Source of the DNA: Henningerozyma blattae CBS 6284
Lineage: Eukaryota; Ascomycota; Saccharomycetes; Saccharomycetales; Saccharomycetaceae
Assembly: GCF_000315915.1 (NCBI RefSeq)
Contig: NC_020187.1
Location: 1,550,001 to 1,614,000, forward strand
Direction: 5' to 3'
DNA: 64,000 nucleotides
A program made the position numbers and the translations under genes. Positions 38,039 through 50,352 of this stretch are shown in pieces (position 1 is the first letter of the stretch; each line of letters starts with the position of its first letter). Under the pieces are notes generated by a model that worked only from the letters and a program-made list of their open reading frames with translations, was not told the origin of the DNA and did not search any database.

Positions 38039-40357
38039 TTAGAAGCCCTTCTTCTTTTGCTTTTTGATATGTGCTCGCAGGACTTTCTGTTTGTCTCTTA
38101 GAGACATCTTGGCCTTACCTCTAACAGATCTCTTATGGATCATCATAACGAAATTCTTCTTTCTGGCCTTTTCTCTATTGGTGGTGGATCTCAGGGTGTC
38201 GTCACGTTTCCCACGTCTTGACCCGAACTTCTCACGTCCTTCACGTCCTTCCATGACTTTAGCCAGTTTTTCTTCACGAGTTTGTTTATATTTAACAGGA
38301 CCTACTAATCTATCCGAGTCAACAACTTCTTCATTAATACGTTTCATGCCCATTAATTTTGCTACACCTTCTTCTGTTCTTAATTCTTGTAATTTGGCAA
38401 AGTCTGCTGGAGTTAAGATACGTGTGGAAGCCAATTCACGGAATGCATCTTCTGGGTTCATCTTCTTAATAGTTTCCTCTTCTTCCTTTGCTTTACTTGT
38501 CTCTTTAGTTTCGTCCTTTGTTCCTTCATCATCACTCAAGTCCAAATCAGAATCTTCATCTTTCTTATTCTCTTCATCACTATCATCCATATTAACATCA
38601 TATTCTTTATCACTTTCTACTTGAACCCATTCACCTTCCACATCACTTTCATCATTCTCATCATTTTCTTCCACTTCCCAATTAGCATCATCATTTTCAG
38701 CATCTGATCCGTTTTCATCATTGGTATCATGATCTTTCTTCCATTGAGCCAATAATTCAATCCCTTGGATTCCAGATACAGAATTCATCTCTACACCAAA
38801 TTGAGGTTTCTTGGTAGTTTGATCTTTATTTCTCTTAGATTCTTGGAGTTCCATAGATGCAACTTTACCTCTATCCTTCTTCCTTAACATCTCAGGTGCA
38901 ATTTCTCTATATAAAGAAACCAATGACTTGGCAGCAATATTCACAGATTTAGCCTTCGAACCCTTATATTCAGTTAAATCTTGTAATAGAGTTTCATCGA
39001 TGGCTAAAGGTGCACGCGAACAAATTTCTCTAATAGTATTCAACCCCGCAGCTGCGACTTCATTGGCTACACCATCAGAAACGAACTCATTAGCAATTTT
39101 ACGCACCAAAATATTTAAAGTTTCTGGTGGAACCAGCTCATGACACGCTTGAGCACTGGCAGCCATTATCTTAGTAACATCTCTTTGTTTGGGTGTCAAA
39201 TATTTTAAGAAATATGTATAAATTCCCAATACAATCAATTTATGTGTACCAATCATACGTGATAACAATTGTAATAGAGAAATTTTTTGTTCTAATGTGA
39301 ATTTATTACCATTTTTACCTTGTAAATGTTTATTGAAAAGTTTTTCAGAAAAACCTTGTGGATCCCTTAATAAATGGAATGCACTGAAGTTTAAATAGCC
39401 ATTATTTGTGGATCCATTCTTATTCTTGTTCTTCTTCTTAATTGTTTTCAATGCACTTTCCAATTTTTTACCTCTTCTACTAGATTTCTTATTCACTTGC
39501 ATCTTATGTCTTAATGAACCTAAATCTACATCTTCTTCATCGGAATTTTCTTCGAAATTCTCTTCTCTTTCTCTATCAGCATCTAAGAAAAACATAACAC
39601 CAGACATTGCAACTTTAACATCTGAATGTAAAGCAGATTGTGTCATAATTTCCACGGTACGAGAATCATCCCAAATACCACGTCTCCATAATTCTCTTGT
39701 TAATCTTGATGCCCAGATACCTGATGAATCAGGTTGTTCTAAAAGATTGAAACAAATTGCTTGGGTAGATTTATTAAGTTTTTGATTCTTAGAACCTGTA
39801 TTACAACTCTTTAATAATGAAATCAATTTATCATAAATTAGTTTACGTAATTCACGGGCATGTGAATTAATAGTTAAGGCATTACCTTGTGAAGAATATG
39901 CAATTAATAATGGGAATAATGTTTGAATTAATTGGTCGGCTGACAATACATCCTTATTTCTTAGCATCATTAAACTTGTAATGATTTTTTCTTTTAGTTC
40001 AAATGGTAGTGATTTATGATGTTCTAAAATTAATTGTTTTAATTCGTTTGGGAAATTAGCAGTCTCCTTAGGGAAACAGGAACAAACTTGAGAAACAAAC
40101 CCAATTAATTCCATTAATTGAGTAGTGGAACTATCATTGTTGGATGATGAACTGTTTTCCACATTCGTAGATCCATCGCCTACTGGTGCTGTTTCGGCGC
40201 CTGTAGTACTATTTAAAATGAAAATATCTCTTAATGATTCATAATGAGCATATTGTTGTAAGAATTCTTCATGATAAGATTCAGGATCACGCTTCACCAG
40301 ATTCTGCAATAGGATGATATTACTTGGTAAAATTGCAGCTCTACTTCTCTTAGCCAT
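38039..40357 (-). CDS. SDA1: Sda1, 60S ribosome biogenesis protein
   Basis: A 772-residue protein (S. cerevisiae 767) from ATG 40357. The N-terminal two thirds are helical, ARM/HEAT-like, with [18 protein letters not shown] near the start. Conserved [18 protein letters not shown] and [11 protein letters not shown] follow, then a long acidic region (about 560-640) and a very basic C-terminus ([27 protein letters not shown]). Sda1 is a nuclear factor for late 60S maturation and export, and loss in yeast blocks actin organisation and G1 passage. PAC and RRPE sites in the promoter fit the ribosome-biogenesis regulon. It is divergent from the SOL3/4 gene. Confidence 0.95.
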   Translation of the reverse strand: MAKRSRAAILPSNIILLQNLVKRDPESYHEEFLQQYAHYESLRDIFILNSTTGAETAPVGDGSTNVENSSSSNNDSSTTQLMELIGFVSQVCSCFPKETANFPNELKQLILEHHKSLPFELKEKIITSLMMLRNKDVLSADQLIQTLFPLLIAYSSQGNALTINSHARELRKLIYDKLISLLKSCNTGSKNQKLNKSTQAICFNLLEQPDSSGIWASRLTRELWRRGIWDDSRTVEIMTQSALHSDVKVAMSGVMFFLDADREREENFEENSDEEDVDLGSLRHKMQVNKKSSRRGKKLESALKTIKKKNKNKNGSTNNGYLNFSAFHLLRDPQGFSEKLFNKHLQGKNGNKFTLEQKISLLQLLSRMIGTHKLIVLGIYTYFLKYLTPKQRDVTKIMAASAQACHELVPPETLNILVRKIANEFVSDGVANEVAAAGLNTIREICSRAPLAIDETLLQDLTEYKGSKAKSVNIAAKSLVSLYREIAPEMLRKKDRGKVASMELQESKRNKDQTTKKPQFGVEMNSVSGIQGIELLAQWKKDHDTNDENGSDAENDDANWEVEENDENDESDVEGEWVQVESDKEYDVNMDDSDEENKKDEDSDLDLSDDEGTKDETKETSKAKEEEETIKKMNPEDAFRELASTRILTPADFAKLQELRTEEGVAKLMGMKRINEEVVDSDRLVGPVKYKQTREEKLAKVMEGREGREKFGSRRGKRDDTLRSTTNREKARKKNFVMMIHKRSVRGKAKMSLRDKQKVLRAHIKKQKKKGF

Positions 40358-40467
40358 GACTATATTGTGGTCTTGGAGTTAAGTATTTCTGTTAACAAAT
40401 ATTGCACGATAGCAGTTAATATCGGAAGATATTTTACATGAATATTTTTTTTTATTTCAATAGATGA

Positions 40468-40477
40468 GCGATGAGCT
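40468..40477 (-). promoter_or_regulatory. PAC element of SDA1
   Basis: GCGATGAGCT exactly matches the PAC consensus (GCGATGAGNT), bound by Dot6/Tod6 upstream of ribosome-biogenesis genes. It is about 110 bp from the SDA1 ATG. Confidence 0.75.
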
Positions 40478-40524
40478 GTTGAGTATTTTTCTTTGCTAAT
40501 TCATGTTGCAAAATTTTCGGACCT

Positions 40525-40535
40525 TGAAAATTTTA
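40525..40535 (-). promoter_or_regulatory. RRPE element of SDA1
   Basis: TGAAAATTTTA matches the RRPE (TGAAAAWTTTT-like) site bound by Stb3. It lies about 50 bp upstream of the PAC site, the usual arrangement. Confidence 0.65.
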
Positions 40536-40953
40536 AAATTTGAAATTTAAAATTTGAAAAATTTAGACAAATTACTGACGCGACACAAATCAGACTTTTT
40601 TGGAAATGTTAATTAAATAGAATGCTACTTAATCATTTTATTATTGTTTCATTGTTATGTGATACATAATGAAGTTTTTTGGGGGGGATTTATAACATTA
40701 GTAGAATATCTATTGAATAAAATCTCATCTCTGTTATTAAATCTACTAAACCTGTAAGTTCAATACAGAATTACTTCTAAAAATAATTTTGGCACATACA
40801 TAAAATTTCATAATTCACATCCCCTCAATTCATCCTGTGATCTTCATCAATCTTACTTGTTCCTGTAAATCTTACATAACCATATGATTACTTAACTAAC
40901 TGTTAATAATTTTGTAATTATAGTACCGATGGTTTTCGGGGAGAATTCCCGAG

Positions 40954-40963
40954 CGGTGTTAAT
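40954..40963 (+). promoter_or_regulatory. Stb5-like CGGTGTTA motif upstream of SOL3/4
   Basis: CGGTGTTAAT resembles the CGG-plus-TTA motif reported for the zinc-cluster factor Stb5, which activates pentose-phosphate genes. It is 185 bp before the SOL ATG. The same eight bases occur on the other strand upstream of GND. Confidence 0.5.
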
Positions 40964-41138
40964 TTAAGAACGGTGGTTCGATTAATACACAATCAATGAA
41001 TGGATGAATAAATTTTTTTCCCTTGATTGTAACATAGATAAATGGATAATTTACAGAAATTGATTAAATTTACCAATGGTAATTCAATAGGAATTTAATA
41101 TCCTTCTATTGTTTCCCAGATATCATTGTAGGTACAAC

Positions 41139-41915
41139 ATGGTTAGCGTCTGCAAAAGAGATTCCGGCACAGATTTGGCCAACGAATTAGGTGAATTCAT
41201 AATTAAGCGTCAAAATGAAGCCTTATTATCTAAGCAAGATCATTTCTACATTGCTATCAGTGGAGGTTCTTTAATTAATGTATTGAAAAAGTGTTTAATT
41301 GATAATAAAACTATCGCGGCAAAGGTCAAATGGCCTCAATGGAGAATTTATTTCGTTGATGAAAGAATTGTTCCATTTGATAGTCCAGATAGCAATTATG
41401 GTGCCTTCAAGAAGGCTATTTTAGACCCATTATCTCATAATAATGATGAATTGAATGAAGGTCCAACAGTTTATGCTCTTAATGAGTCTCTTGTGGGGAA
41501 CGGTGCTGCAGGAAATGAAAAGGTTGCAGAAGATTATGAATCATTATTACCCAAGTTTCCTTTCCATTTGTTGCTATTAGGATTTGGACCAGATGGTCAT
41601 ACCTGTTCTTTATTCCCAAACCCTGAACATAGATATTTGGTCGAAGAAAGAAAGAGACATGTCATGTATTGCCATGATTCTCCAAAGCCACCAAGCGATA
41701 GAATCACAATAACTCTTCCAGTTATTAAAAGTGCAAATTCAATCGCTTTTGTTGGTGAAGGTGCCTCCAAACAAGAGATATTGCATGAAATCTTCGATAT
41801 TAAGAACGAGAAATTGCCAACTGTCATGGTTAATGACATTGGTAAAGACGTTTATTGGTTTGTAAATACCATCGCTTTTGAAAAGACTAAAGCAATCGAT
41901 ATAACTGTTGTTTAG
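41139..41915 (+). CDS. SOL3: 6-phosphogluconolactonase (Sol3/Sol4)
   Basis: A 258-residue enzyme from ATG 41139 (MVSVCKRD). An upstream in-frame TTG is ignored. Family motifs are AISGGSLINVL near 40, YFVDERIVPFDSPDSNYG near 75, and the active-site block LLLGFGPDGHTCSLFP near 150 with the catalytic His. CHDSPKPPSDRITITLPV follows. It hydrolyses 6-phosphogluconolactone in the oxidative pentose-phosphate pathway and is cytosolic. The order SDA1-SOL-MTG2 matches both S. cerevisiae tracks (SOL3 YHR163W, SOL4 YGR248W), so the paralogue cannot be fixed. It acts one step before Gnd, whose gene lies 21 kb to the right with a similar promoter motif. Confidence 0.93.
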   Translation: MVSVCKRDSGTDLANELGEFIIKRQNEALLSKQDHFYIAISGGSLINVLKKCLIDNKTIAAKVKWPQWRIYFVDERIVPFDSPDSNYGAFKKAILDPLSHNNDELNEGPTVYALNESLVGNGAAGNEKVAEDYESLLPKFPFHLLLLGFGPDGHTCSLFPNPEHRYLVEERKRHVMYCHDSPKPPSDRITITLPVIKSANSIAFVGEGASKQEILHEIFDIKNEKLPTVMVNDIGKDVYWFVNTIAFEKTKAIDITVV

Positions 41916-42178
41916 TGTACAAAAAAAGAATGATTAAATAAATAATAATTAATGACTATTATTCTAGTTGGTTCTCTTTATAAGTTTTTTTAATGAATTG
42001 ATTTATATAAAGAAGTAGCCTATTTATGGTACGCCAATCTAACTCCGAGTTATTATTACGGTTAGTGTTTTTTACTTTTTTTATAAAAAATAGCTTTACA
42101 ATTTTATATGGAATTTTAAAGGGTGGTGATATTCGAAAATAAAATAGAAGGGAAGTAGGATAATACTTAATCTCAGAT

Positions 42179-43795
42179 ATGAACTTTAGACTACTACTAC
42201 TAAAGAGATCTTACTCGGTAAAAATACCAACCAATGCTCCAACAGTCTCAGAAAATGAACAGTGGTTAAATCATCTAACACAATTGGCTAAATATAAAAG
42301 AAGAGATAATAATGGTCATTCAAGATTAAATCAGTTTAGAAGTTCTAAATCCTTAATAAATGTGCCTTATGAAATCCAACCAATTGATGAAGCAAAGGAT
42401 TATATAACTGTTAAATCGCCTATAGAAAACTTCACTTCAATGAGGTATCTACAATCACCAAATTCTTCAACCCATCATTCGTCAGAACAAGGAAATTTTG
42501 TAGATTTGAAAATTATTCGATGTAAAAGTGGAAAAGGTGGAGATGGTGCTGTCTCATTCTTTAGAGATGCAGGTAGAGCTATTGGTCCACCGGATGGTGG
42601 TGATGGCGGTGATGGTGGAAGTGTCTATATCCGTGCTGCTACTGGCATCAATTCGTTATCGAATATAAAGACAACATATTTTGCGGGGTCGGGTAGTAAT
42701 GGTACTAGTAAACAACTAGATGGCCAAAGGGGGAAAGACATTATGATAACGGTACCCACTGGTACAATCGTACGTTGGTGTGTCGATCCAAAGCAAGTTC
42801 GTGACTTGATAAAAAAGAGTAATGACAGTACTTCCATACAATCAATATTACATGAAAAAAAAGTTAGTCTAGAATGCACTTCAGAAATTGATAGAGATGA
42901 TGGTGAAATCCCATCAAGTATTCAATTGTTTAGAGATAATAAAGAACCAGGTGATGGCTGGATTTTTAAAGAGAGCGATAAAGAATATCATTTGGGTAAA
43001 GAATGGTTTCAAAAATTAAATAAAAAAGTAAAATTATATGACGCTATGTTATTTGATGAGGAATTGGCAAATGATAGATTTCCTTGGTTGGGTTTAGATC
43101 TTAGTGTTCCAACAGAGGAGCCAATCTGTTTACTAAAGGGAGGAAAGGGGGGTTTAGGGAATATGCATTTTTTAACAGATATGATTAGAAATCCAAAGTT
43201 CGCTTTGATCGGAAGACAAGAATTAGAGAGTTCGTTTTTACTGGAATTAAAATCTTTGGCAGATATTGGTCTTATCGGTTTCCCAAATGCAGGTAAATCA
43301 ACTATCTTAAATAAAATTTCTAATGCAAAACCAAGAATTGGTCATTGGAAATTTACTACGTTGGTCCCAACAATCGGAACAATTTCTACTGCTATTGGTG
43401 AGCCCAGCTTTACAGTTGCTGATATTCCAGGGATAATTGAAGGTGCATCAGATAATAAAGGTATGGGCTTGGAATTCATCCGTCATATCGAGCGTTCTAA
43501 AGGATGGGTATTTGTTGTTGGATTAGATAGTAAAGACCCGTTGAATGATTTAAAAATTCTTATGGAGGAGCTTGGAGGTGCTGAAAAGATTAAGTCAAAA
43601 AATATTTTGGTTGTTTGCAACAAAGCTGACTTAACAATCTCAAAATTAGATCCAACCGAAAAATTTGTTCCTATTAATAATTTCTGCAAAGAAAATGGAT
43701 GGGAGTGTTTGCCAATCAGTGCCTTAAATGAAGAAAACATTGACATTCTTAAAATTAAAATGAAACAATGTATTAGTAAGGACTCAAAATTATAG
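42179..43795 (+). CDS. MTG2: Mtg2, mitochondrial Obg-family GTPase
   Basis: A 538-residue protein (S. cerevisiae Mtg2 is 518). The N-terminus (MNFRLLLLKRSYS) is a typical mitochondrial presequence. The Obg fold carries glycine-rich blocks (GGDGAVSFFRD, PDGGDGGDGGSVYI) at about 115-145 and LLKGGKGGLGN near 320. The G domain has G1 GFPNAGKST near 366, G3 DIPG near 416 and G4 NKAD near 480. It is a peripheral inner-membrane GTPase for assembly of the mitochondrial large ribosomal subunit. The region between the Obg glycine blocks holds a lineage-expanded charged insert (about 200-300). It is syntenic with YHR168W. Confidence 0.94.
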   Translation: MNFRLLLLKRSYSVKIPTNAPTVSENEQWLNHLTQLAKYKRRDNNGHSRLNQFRSSKSLINVPYEIQPIDEAKDYITVKSPIENFTSMRYLQSPNSSTHHSSEQGNFVDLKIIRCKSGKGGDGAVSFFRDAGRAIGPPDGGDGGDGGSVYIRAATGINSLSNIKTTYFAGSGSNGTSKQLDGQRGKDIMITVPTGTIVRWCVDPKQVRDLIKKSNDSTSIQSILHEKKVSLECTSEIDRDDGEIPSSIQLFRDNKEPGDGWIFKESDKEYHLGKEWFQKLNKKVKLYDAMLFDEELANDRFPWLGLDLSVPTEEPICLLKGGKGGLGNMHFLTDMIRNPKFALIGRQELESSFLLELKSLADIGLIGFPNAGKSTILNKISNAKPRIGHWKFTTLVPTIGTISTAIGEPSFTVADIPGIIEGASDNKGMGLEFIRHIERSKGWVFVVGLDSKDPLNDLKILMEELGGAEKIKSKNILVVCNKADLTISKLDPTEKFVPINNFCKENGWECLPISALNEENIDILKIKMKQCISKDSKL

Positions 43796-44343
43796 ATATA
43801 TAGACTTTTGCCTTCGTGGTGTTTAGCATTCTTGTATTAATTTTTGTAATTGACAAATAAAGCATGAAAAATAATATTCTCTCTATTTTGGACTTTATTG
43901 TTTTCTCACTTGAAAATACCAAATGTTATTAATTGAAGAGTTAAAACTGAACTTCAAATATAGCAAACAAACTTGTCTTCGATTGCATTTATTATAATCA
44001 GATTTTAAGGGTAAATTCAAATACTGTTTTTGGTATATAGTCACATGACCTTTTTTTGAAAAATTTTCTGAGCTCATCGCTTCTGAAAAAAAAAAAAAAA
44101 AAATAAGTGATGAGCTTTCAACGGTATTACTATCCTTTAGTCAGCAGTTCTAAAATTATTTTATTTTGTTGTGAGATTTGAAATTTATATTCTGGTAGCT
44201 TACAATATATAAATAACTAGGGTTAATTTCTATAATTTGCTATACCATAGAGTTGTATCATCTGTTATTGAGAAATAATACTCCTCAAAAACTATTGTAC
44301 AAAGCAAATCACTCCTTATATTTACTTAAGATAACCTCGAATA
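43796..44343. promoter_or_regulatory. MTG2-NMD3 intergenic region with RRPE and PAC
   Basis: 548 bp that serve as the NMD3 promoter. RRPE (TGAAAAATTTTC, 44057-44068) and PAC (AGCTCATCGC, 44071-44080) are adjacent. A second near-PAC (GTGATGAGCT, 44107-44116) follows a run of about 17 A. No gene is supported. Confidence 0.65.
44057..44080 (+). promoter_or_regulatory. RRPE-PAC pair of NMD3
   Basis: TGAAAAATTTTC is followed within 3 bp by AGCTCATCGC, the reverse complement of PAC. This is the classic pair of ribosome-biogenesis promoters, about 265-285 bp before the NMD3 ATG. Confidence 0.75.
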
Positions 44344-45921
44344 ATGAATAATAATTATACTCCCATGGATCAAAACCAACTACAACAACAACATGCTCAT
44401 CCAGTTGCAACTGTTTTATGTTGTAACTGTGGTACCCCAATAGATGGGTCTGCTGGTTTGGTAATGTGTTATGACTGTATTAAAATGACAGTTGATATTA
44501 CTGAAGGTATTCCAAGAGAAGCTAATGTATCATTCTGTAGAAACTGTGAGAGATTTTTACAACCACCAGGACAATGGATTAGGGCTGAATTAGAATCAAG
44601 AGAATTGCTAGCCTTATGTTTACGTCGTTTGAAGGGTTTGAATAAAGTTAGGTTAGTAGATGCTTCTTTTATTTGGACCGAACCTCATTCAAGACGTATT
44701 AGAGTTAAATTAACTGTTCAGGGTGAAGCTATGGCTAACACTATTATCCAACAAACTTTTGAAGTGGAATATGTTGTGGTTGCTATGCAATGTGCGGACT
44801 GTGCTAGATCATACACTACAAATACATGGAGAGCTACTGTTCAAATTAGACAAAAAGTTCACCATAAGAGAACCTTCTTATATTTAGAACAACTGATTTT
44901 AAAGCATAATGCTCACGTTGATACTATTTCTATTACGGAAACTAAAGACGGTTTAGATTTTTTCTATGCGCAAAAGAATCATGCAGTTAAGATGGTAGAT
45001 TTTTTGAATTCTGTTGTACCAATTAAAGCCAAAAAATCTGAGGAATTAATATCTCAAGATGTTCACACAGGTTCTTCTACATATAAGTTCTCATATTCGA
45101 TTGAAATCGCTCCAATCTGTAAAGATGATTTAGTTGTTCTACCGAAAAAGTTAGCTAAATCTCTGGGTAATATTTCACAATTTGTTATCTGTTCTAAGGT
45201 TTCTAATACTATACAATTCTTAGATCCAAACACTTTGCAAACTGGTGATTTATCTGCTGCGGTTTATTGGAGATCTCCATTTCAATCTTTGGCCGATGTT
45301 TCCCAATTAATAGAATTTATTGTGTTAGATGTTGAACCTACTGGTGCTGTTAAAGGTAGGAATGTCTTAGCTGATGTAACAGTTGCTAGATCGTGCGATT
45401 TAGGTGTTAATGATCAAGTTTATTACATTAGAACACATCTTGGTGGTATCATTCATGCCGGTGATACTGTCATGGGTTATTTCATCGCAAATTCTAATTA
45501 CAATTCTGAATTATTTGATAATTTAAAGTATGATTACGTTCCAGATGTTGTATTAGTTAAGAAGTTATACCAAAGAAAGACTAGAAAGAATAGAAACTGG
45601 AAGTTGAAGAGAATGGCTAAGGAACATAAGGAAATTGAAGCTTCTCAAGATTATAGTTCAAGAGTTCAAAAGCAAGATATGGAACGTGCTGAAAGAGATT
45701 ATGAGTTATTCTTGCAAGAATTGGAAGAAGATGCTGAATTAAGACAAAGTATTAATCTATATAAGAGCAATAAGCCGGCCGCTAACCAAGGTACAGAAAC
45801 TGCACAAAACGAACAAGATGAACAAGATGCAGACGCTCCAGAAATTAATATTGATGAATTATTAGATGAACTAGATGATATGACATTAGAAGATGGGCCA
45901 GATGTTGAAATGGAAACTTAA
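44344..45921 (+). CDS. NMD3: Nmd3, 60S subunit nuclear export adaptor
   Basis: A 525-residue protein (S. cerevisiae 518). The N-terminal zinc-binding region has four paired-Cys motifs (CCNCG, CYDC, CRNC, CADC) within about residues 25-160. It is followed by the eIF5A-like and conserved NMD3 core (WTEPHSRRIRVKLTVQ, WRATVQIRQKV, TFLYLEQLILKHNAH). The C-terminus has the acidic, leucine-spaced region (NIDELLDELDDMTLEDG) that carries the Crm1 export signal. Nmd3 loads on nascent 60S subunits and recruits Crm1. The promoter carries RRPE and PAC sites. It is syntenic with YHR170W. Confidence 0.97.
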   Translation: MNNNYTPMDQNQLQQQHAHPVATVLCCNCGTPIDGSAGLVMCYDCIKMTVDITEGIPREANVSFCRNCERFLQPPGQWIRAELESRELLALCLRRLKGLNKVRLVDASFIWTEPHSRRIRVKLTVQGEAMANTIIQQTFEVEYVVVAMQCADCARSYTTNTWRATVQIRQKVHHKRTFLYLEQLILKHNAHVDTISITETKDGLDFFYAQKNHAVKMVDFLNSVVPIKAKKSEELISQDVHTGSSTYKFSYSIEIAPICKDDLVVLPKKLAKSLGNISQFVICSKVSNTIQFLDPNTLQTGDLSAAVYWRSPFQSLADVSQLIEFIVLDVEPTGAVKGRNVLADVTVARSCDLGVNDQVYYIRTHLGGIIHAGDTVMGYFIANSNYNSELFDNLKYDYVPDVVLVKKLYQRKTRKNRNWKLKRMAKEHKEIEASQDYSSRVQKQDMERAERDYELFLQELEEDAELRQSINLYKSNKPAANQGTETAQNEQDEQDADAPEINIDELLDELDDMTLEDGPDVEMET

Positions 45922-48171
<2,250 letters not shown>

Positions 48172-48565
48172 TTGACGAGACTTTAAATATATTCCTTAGA
48201 TGAAGTATGCATAATTATTAAATGATGAGTGACTATAATTTATATAGATATAGATGGACAAATATAAATGTACATTTATAAGTATATTATTTGCATATAC
48301 CGATAGATAGTAGTAGTATTAGTAGTAGTATTATGTGTATATAAATGTAATAACAATCACGATACGTTTATTGGGTGAAAACATCAAAAGTTTTATTATT
48401 ATTGCGAAAAAAACTTCATGAATTCTTTTTTTTTGTATTTTCTTTATTAGAAGCTAATAATCATGACGAGAAATTGCATTATTTAAAAAGAAATTTGATT
48501 TTCTTTTGTATTGATGAATAAATGAGAATGGGAATAATTGAATACAATTATAAATTTTAATTTGT
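48172..48565. other. Convergent 3' region between GCN5 and PUP2
   Basis: 394 bp. It contains a short TAG-type trinucleotide run (48308-48333) and AT-rich sequence suited to 3'-end formation of both genes. No gene is seen. Confidence 0.6.
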
Positions 48566-49354
48566 TTAAGACATTTCGACGTCTTGTTCTTGTTCTTCTG
48601 GATTTTCTTCAGCTTCTTGTTCTTTTAATTCTTTGATAATTTCTGACAATTTCTCATCTGAATATATCTTAAAGCCTTCTTCCTTTGTTACACAACTTAA
48701 TTGGACATTGTTTTCATTTAATTTTTCTTCCATAACTTGCTTTAAAATCTTTAATACTAATAATTCTGCTTCTTTTAGAGTCAAAGAAGAATGCCATTCA
48801 TTTTGTAATTCTGATTGGGCACCTTCGGAACCTGACCCAATAGCCTTTGCGTTGTATCTGTAGAAAGTTCCTGAAGGTTCAGCATGGAATAATTGATAGC
48901 CGTCATCTTTATCATAGCCAGCAATCAACAAAGCGACACCAAAAGGTCTGGACATCAATCTTTCTTCACCGGATGCACCTTCACCAAATCTTAATGCTAA
49001 ATCACAAACAGATTGAGTCAATGATTCTACACTAATGTCTTCATCGTAGTATAAATTATGGGTAACAGCAGATGTTCTTGCATGTTCAATCATGGAACGA
49101 GCATCAGCAGTTAACCCACTCATGGCACAACCAATATGTTTTTCAATTTCAACTATTTTTTCGATTGAATCAGATTCTAAAAGACGAGAAGTAGCTCTCT
49201 TTTCAACACCAAGCACAACACCTTCACTGGTAGAGATACCAATGGCTGTAGAACCTAGTTTAATGGCTTCTAGAGAATATTCGACTTGGAATAATCTACC
49301 TTCTGGAGAAAAAGTACTGACACCACGGTCATATTCACTTCTTGTTAAAAACAT
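48566..49354 (-). CDS. PUP2: 20S proteasome alpha-5 subunit Pup2
   Basis: A 262-residue protein (S. cerevisiae 260) from ATG 49354 (MFLTRSEYD). Two extra upstream codons starting at TTG are not used. The proteasome alpha signature [24 protein letters not shown] is at residues 8-31, with GVVLGVEKR and the alpha5-type [14 protein letters not shown]. The C-terminal tail is acidic. As an alpha-ring subunit it has no catalytic Thr and helps gate the core particle. A PACE element about 175 bp upstream fits regulation by Rpn4. Confidence 0.97.
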   Translation of the reverse strand: MFLTRSEYDRGVSTFSPEGRLFQVEYSLEAIKLGSTAIGISTSEGVVLGVEKRATSRLLESDSIEKIVEIEKHIGCAMSGLTADARSMIEHARTSAVTHNLYYDEDISVESLTQSVCDLALRFGEGASGEERLMSRPFGVALLIAGYDKDDGYQLFHAEPSGTFYRYNAKAIGSGSEGAQSELQNEWHSSLTLKEAELLVLKILKQVMEEKLNENNVQLSCVTKEEGFKIYSDEKLSEIIKELKEQEAEENPEEQEQDVEMS

Positions 49355-49528
49355 TATCAACTACTAATATTTGTATAATATTGAGGTTTACCAAAAGGAC
49401 TATTTAACCTTCTATAATTGGATTCCTAAAGCTGTTTTTTAAAAAATATATATATATATATTATTCTTTTTCAAGGTTTCGATGCTTAAAATTTATTAAC
49501 TATGCCTATTCTAATAAGGGATCTCTAT

Positions 49529-49537
49529 TTTGCCACC
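49529..49537 (-). promoter_or_regulatory. PACE (Rpn4) element of PUP2
   Basis: The plus strand TTTGCCACC is GGTGGCAAA on the coding strand, an exact match to the proteasome-associated control element bound by Rpn4. Confidence 0.85.
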
Positions 49538-50015
49538 ATGATATTTTCGTCCGAAGTGATGTATCACGTGCTTCAACTATAAGAGAGTTAGTATAATACT
49601 CATCAGAACTCTTCAGAAATTGAGTTTTCATATACATATATTGTAGAGATTTGAGGAGTTTGAAGAGTTCATTATTTTAATTTTTTTTTTATATACTTTT
49701 TATATTTTCTTCTTAAAAAGTAAATTTTATTAGTGTGAAATTTTGGTAAATAATTCAAAAAGAATAATAACGTAAACTTATCAAAAAAATCAAACGTATA
49801 AATCTTGAACAATGGGTTACTATAATCAAATCTATTTTTGTTAATAGAATTATGATATGCATAATACTTTATCTATATGTGACAAAAAAATTCCAGAATT
49901 TTGTTGAAAATGAATGTTACTAAATATAACAGGTCTTTATGCGTAAATAAGTAATAATTACTGGTTTAGGAATAAAAGAAGAGTATAATGTACAAATAAT
50001 AATACTAATAAAATC

Positions 50016-50172
50016 TGTCGAGCGTAAAATATTACGTACTAGGTGATATTTTTATACAACCTGCATTTCTCGGAATACAAATAGAACTCATTCTTATATA
50101 CTTTTGTAGTTTAATATACCCTATTTTTCTAGAGGAGGACAATTATACTTATCATGATGCACCATAAATTGG
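50016..50172 (+). repeat. Dispersed repeat, contiguous copy
   Basis: This 157-bp stretch begins TGTCGAGCG. It matches 6981-7058 and then 7512-7592 with only point differences. It is the uninterrupted (or internally deleted) version of the 7-kb copy. The TG start and its place just beyond a decayed ORF make an LTR fragment plausible, but no second end or target-site duplication is visible. Confidence 0.75.
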
Positions 50173-50352
50173 CTCTTCTTGTTCAAAATTGAAACGTATA
50201 AATATTCTGCATAAATTTGTCTATAAGTTTGTATTTCTTATATTTATTTTTATATATTTTATTTAATAAAGAAACATGAGAAAAAAATAACCATAGCGAA
50301 CTACAGCGTCTCTATAATTTGTGACTTTTAGATTAGGAATACTACCAGGTCC

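Larger units (their letters stand above)
40358..41138. promoter_or_regulatory. SDA1/SOL divergent promoter region
   Basis: 781 bp. On the SDA1 side are PAC (GCGATGAGCT, 40468-40477) and RRPE (TGAAAATTTT, from 40525). On the SOL side, CGGTGTTAAT at 40954-40963 resembles the Stb5 motif and is repeated upstream of GND. A 7-bp G run follows poly(T) near 40680. Confidence 0.6.
49355..50352. other. PUP2 upstream region with PACE and dispersed repeat
   Basis: About 1 kb. It holds the PUP2 PACE element (49529-49537), an E-box in ATCACGTGC (49563-49571) and the contiguous copy of the dispersed repeat (50016-50172). No intact gene is supported. Confidence 0.6.

Noticed and set aside
49552..49571. TCCGAAG near ATCACGTG as a possible centromere
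   Set aside because: The two motifs are only about 10 bp apart, far too close for CDEI-CDEII-CDEIII, and they lie in the PUP2 promoter.
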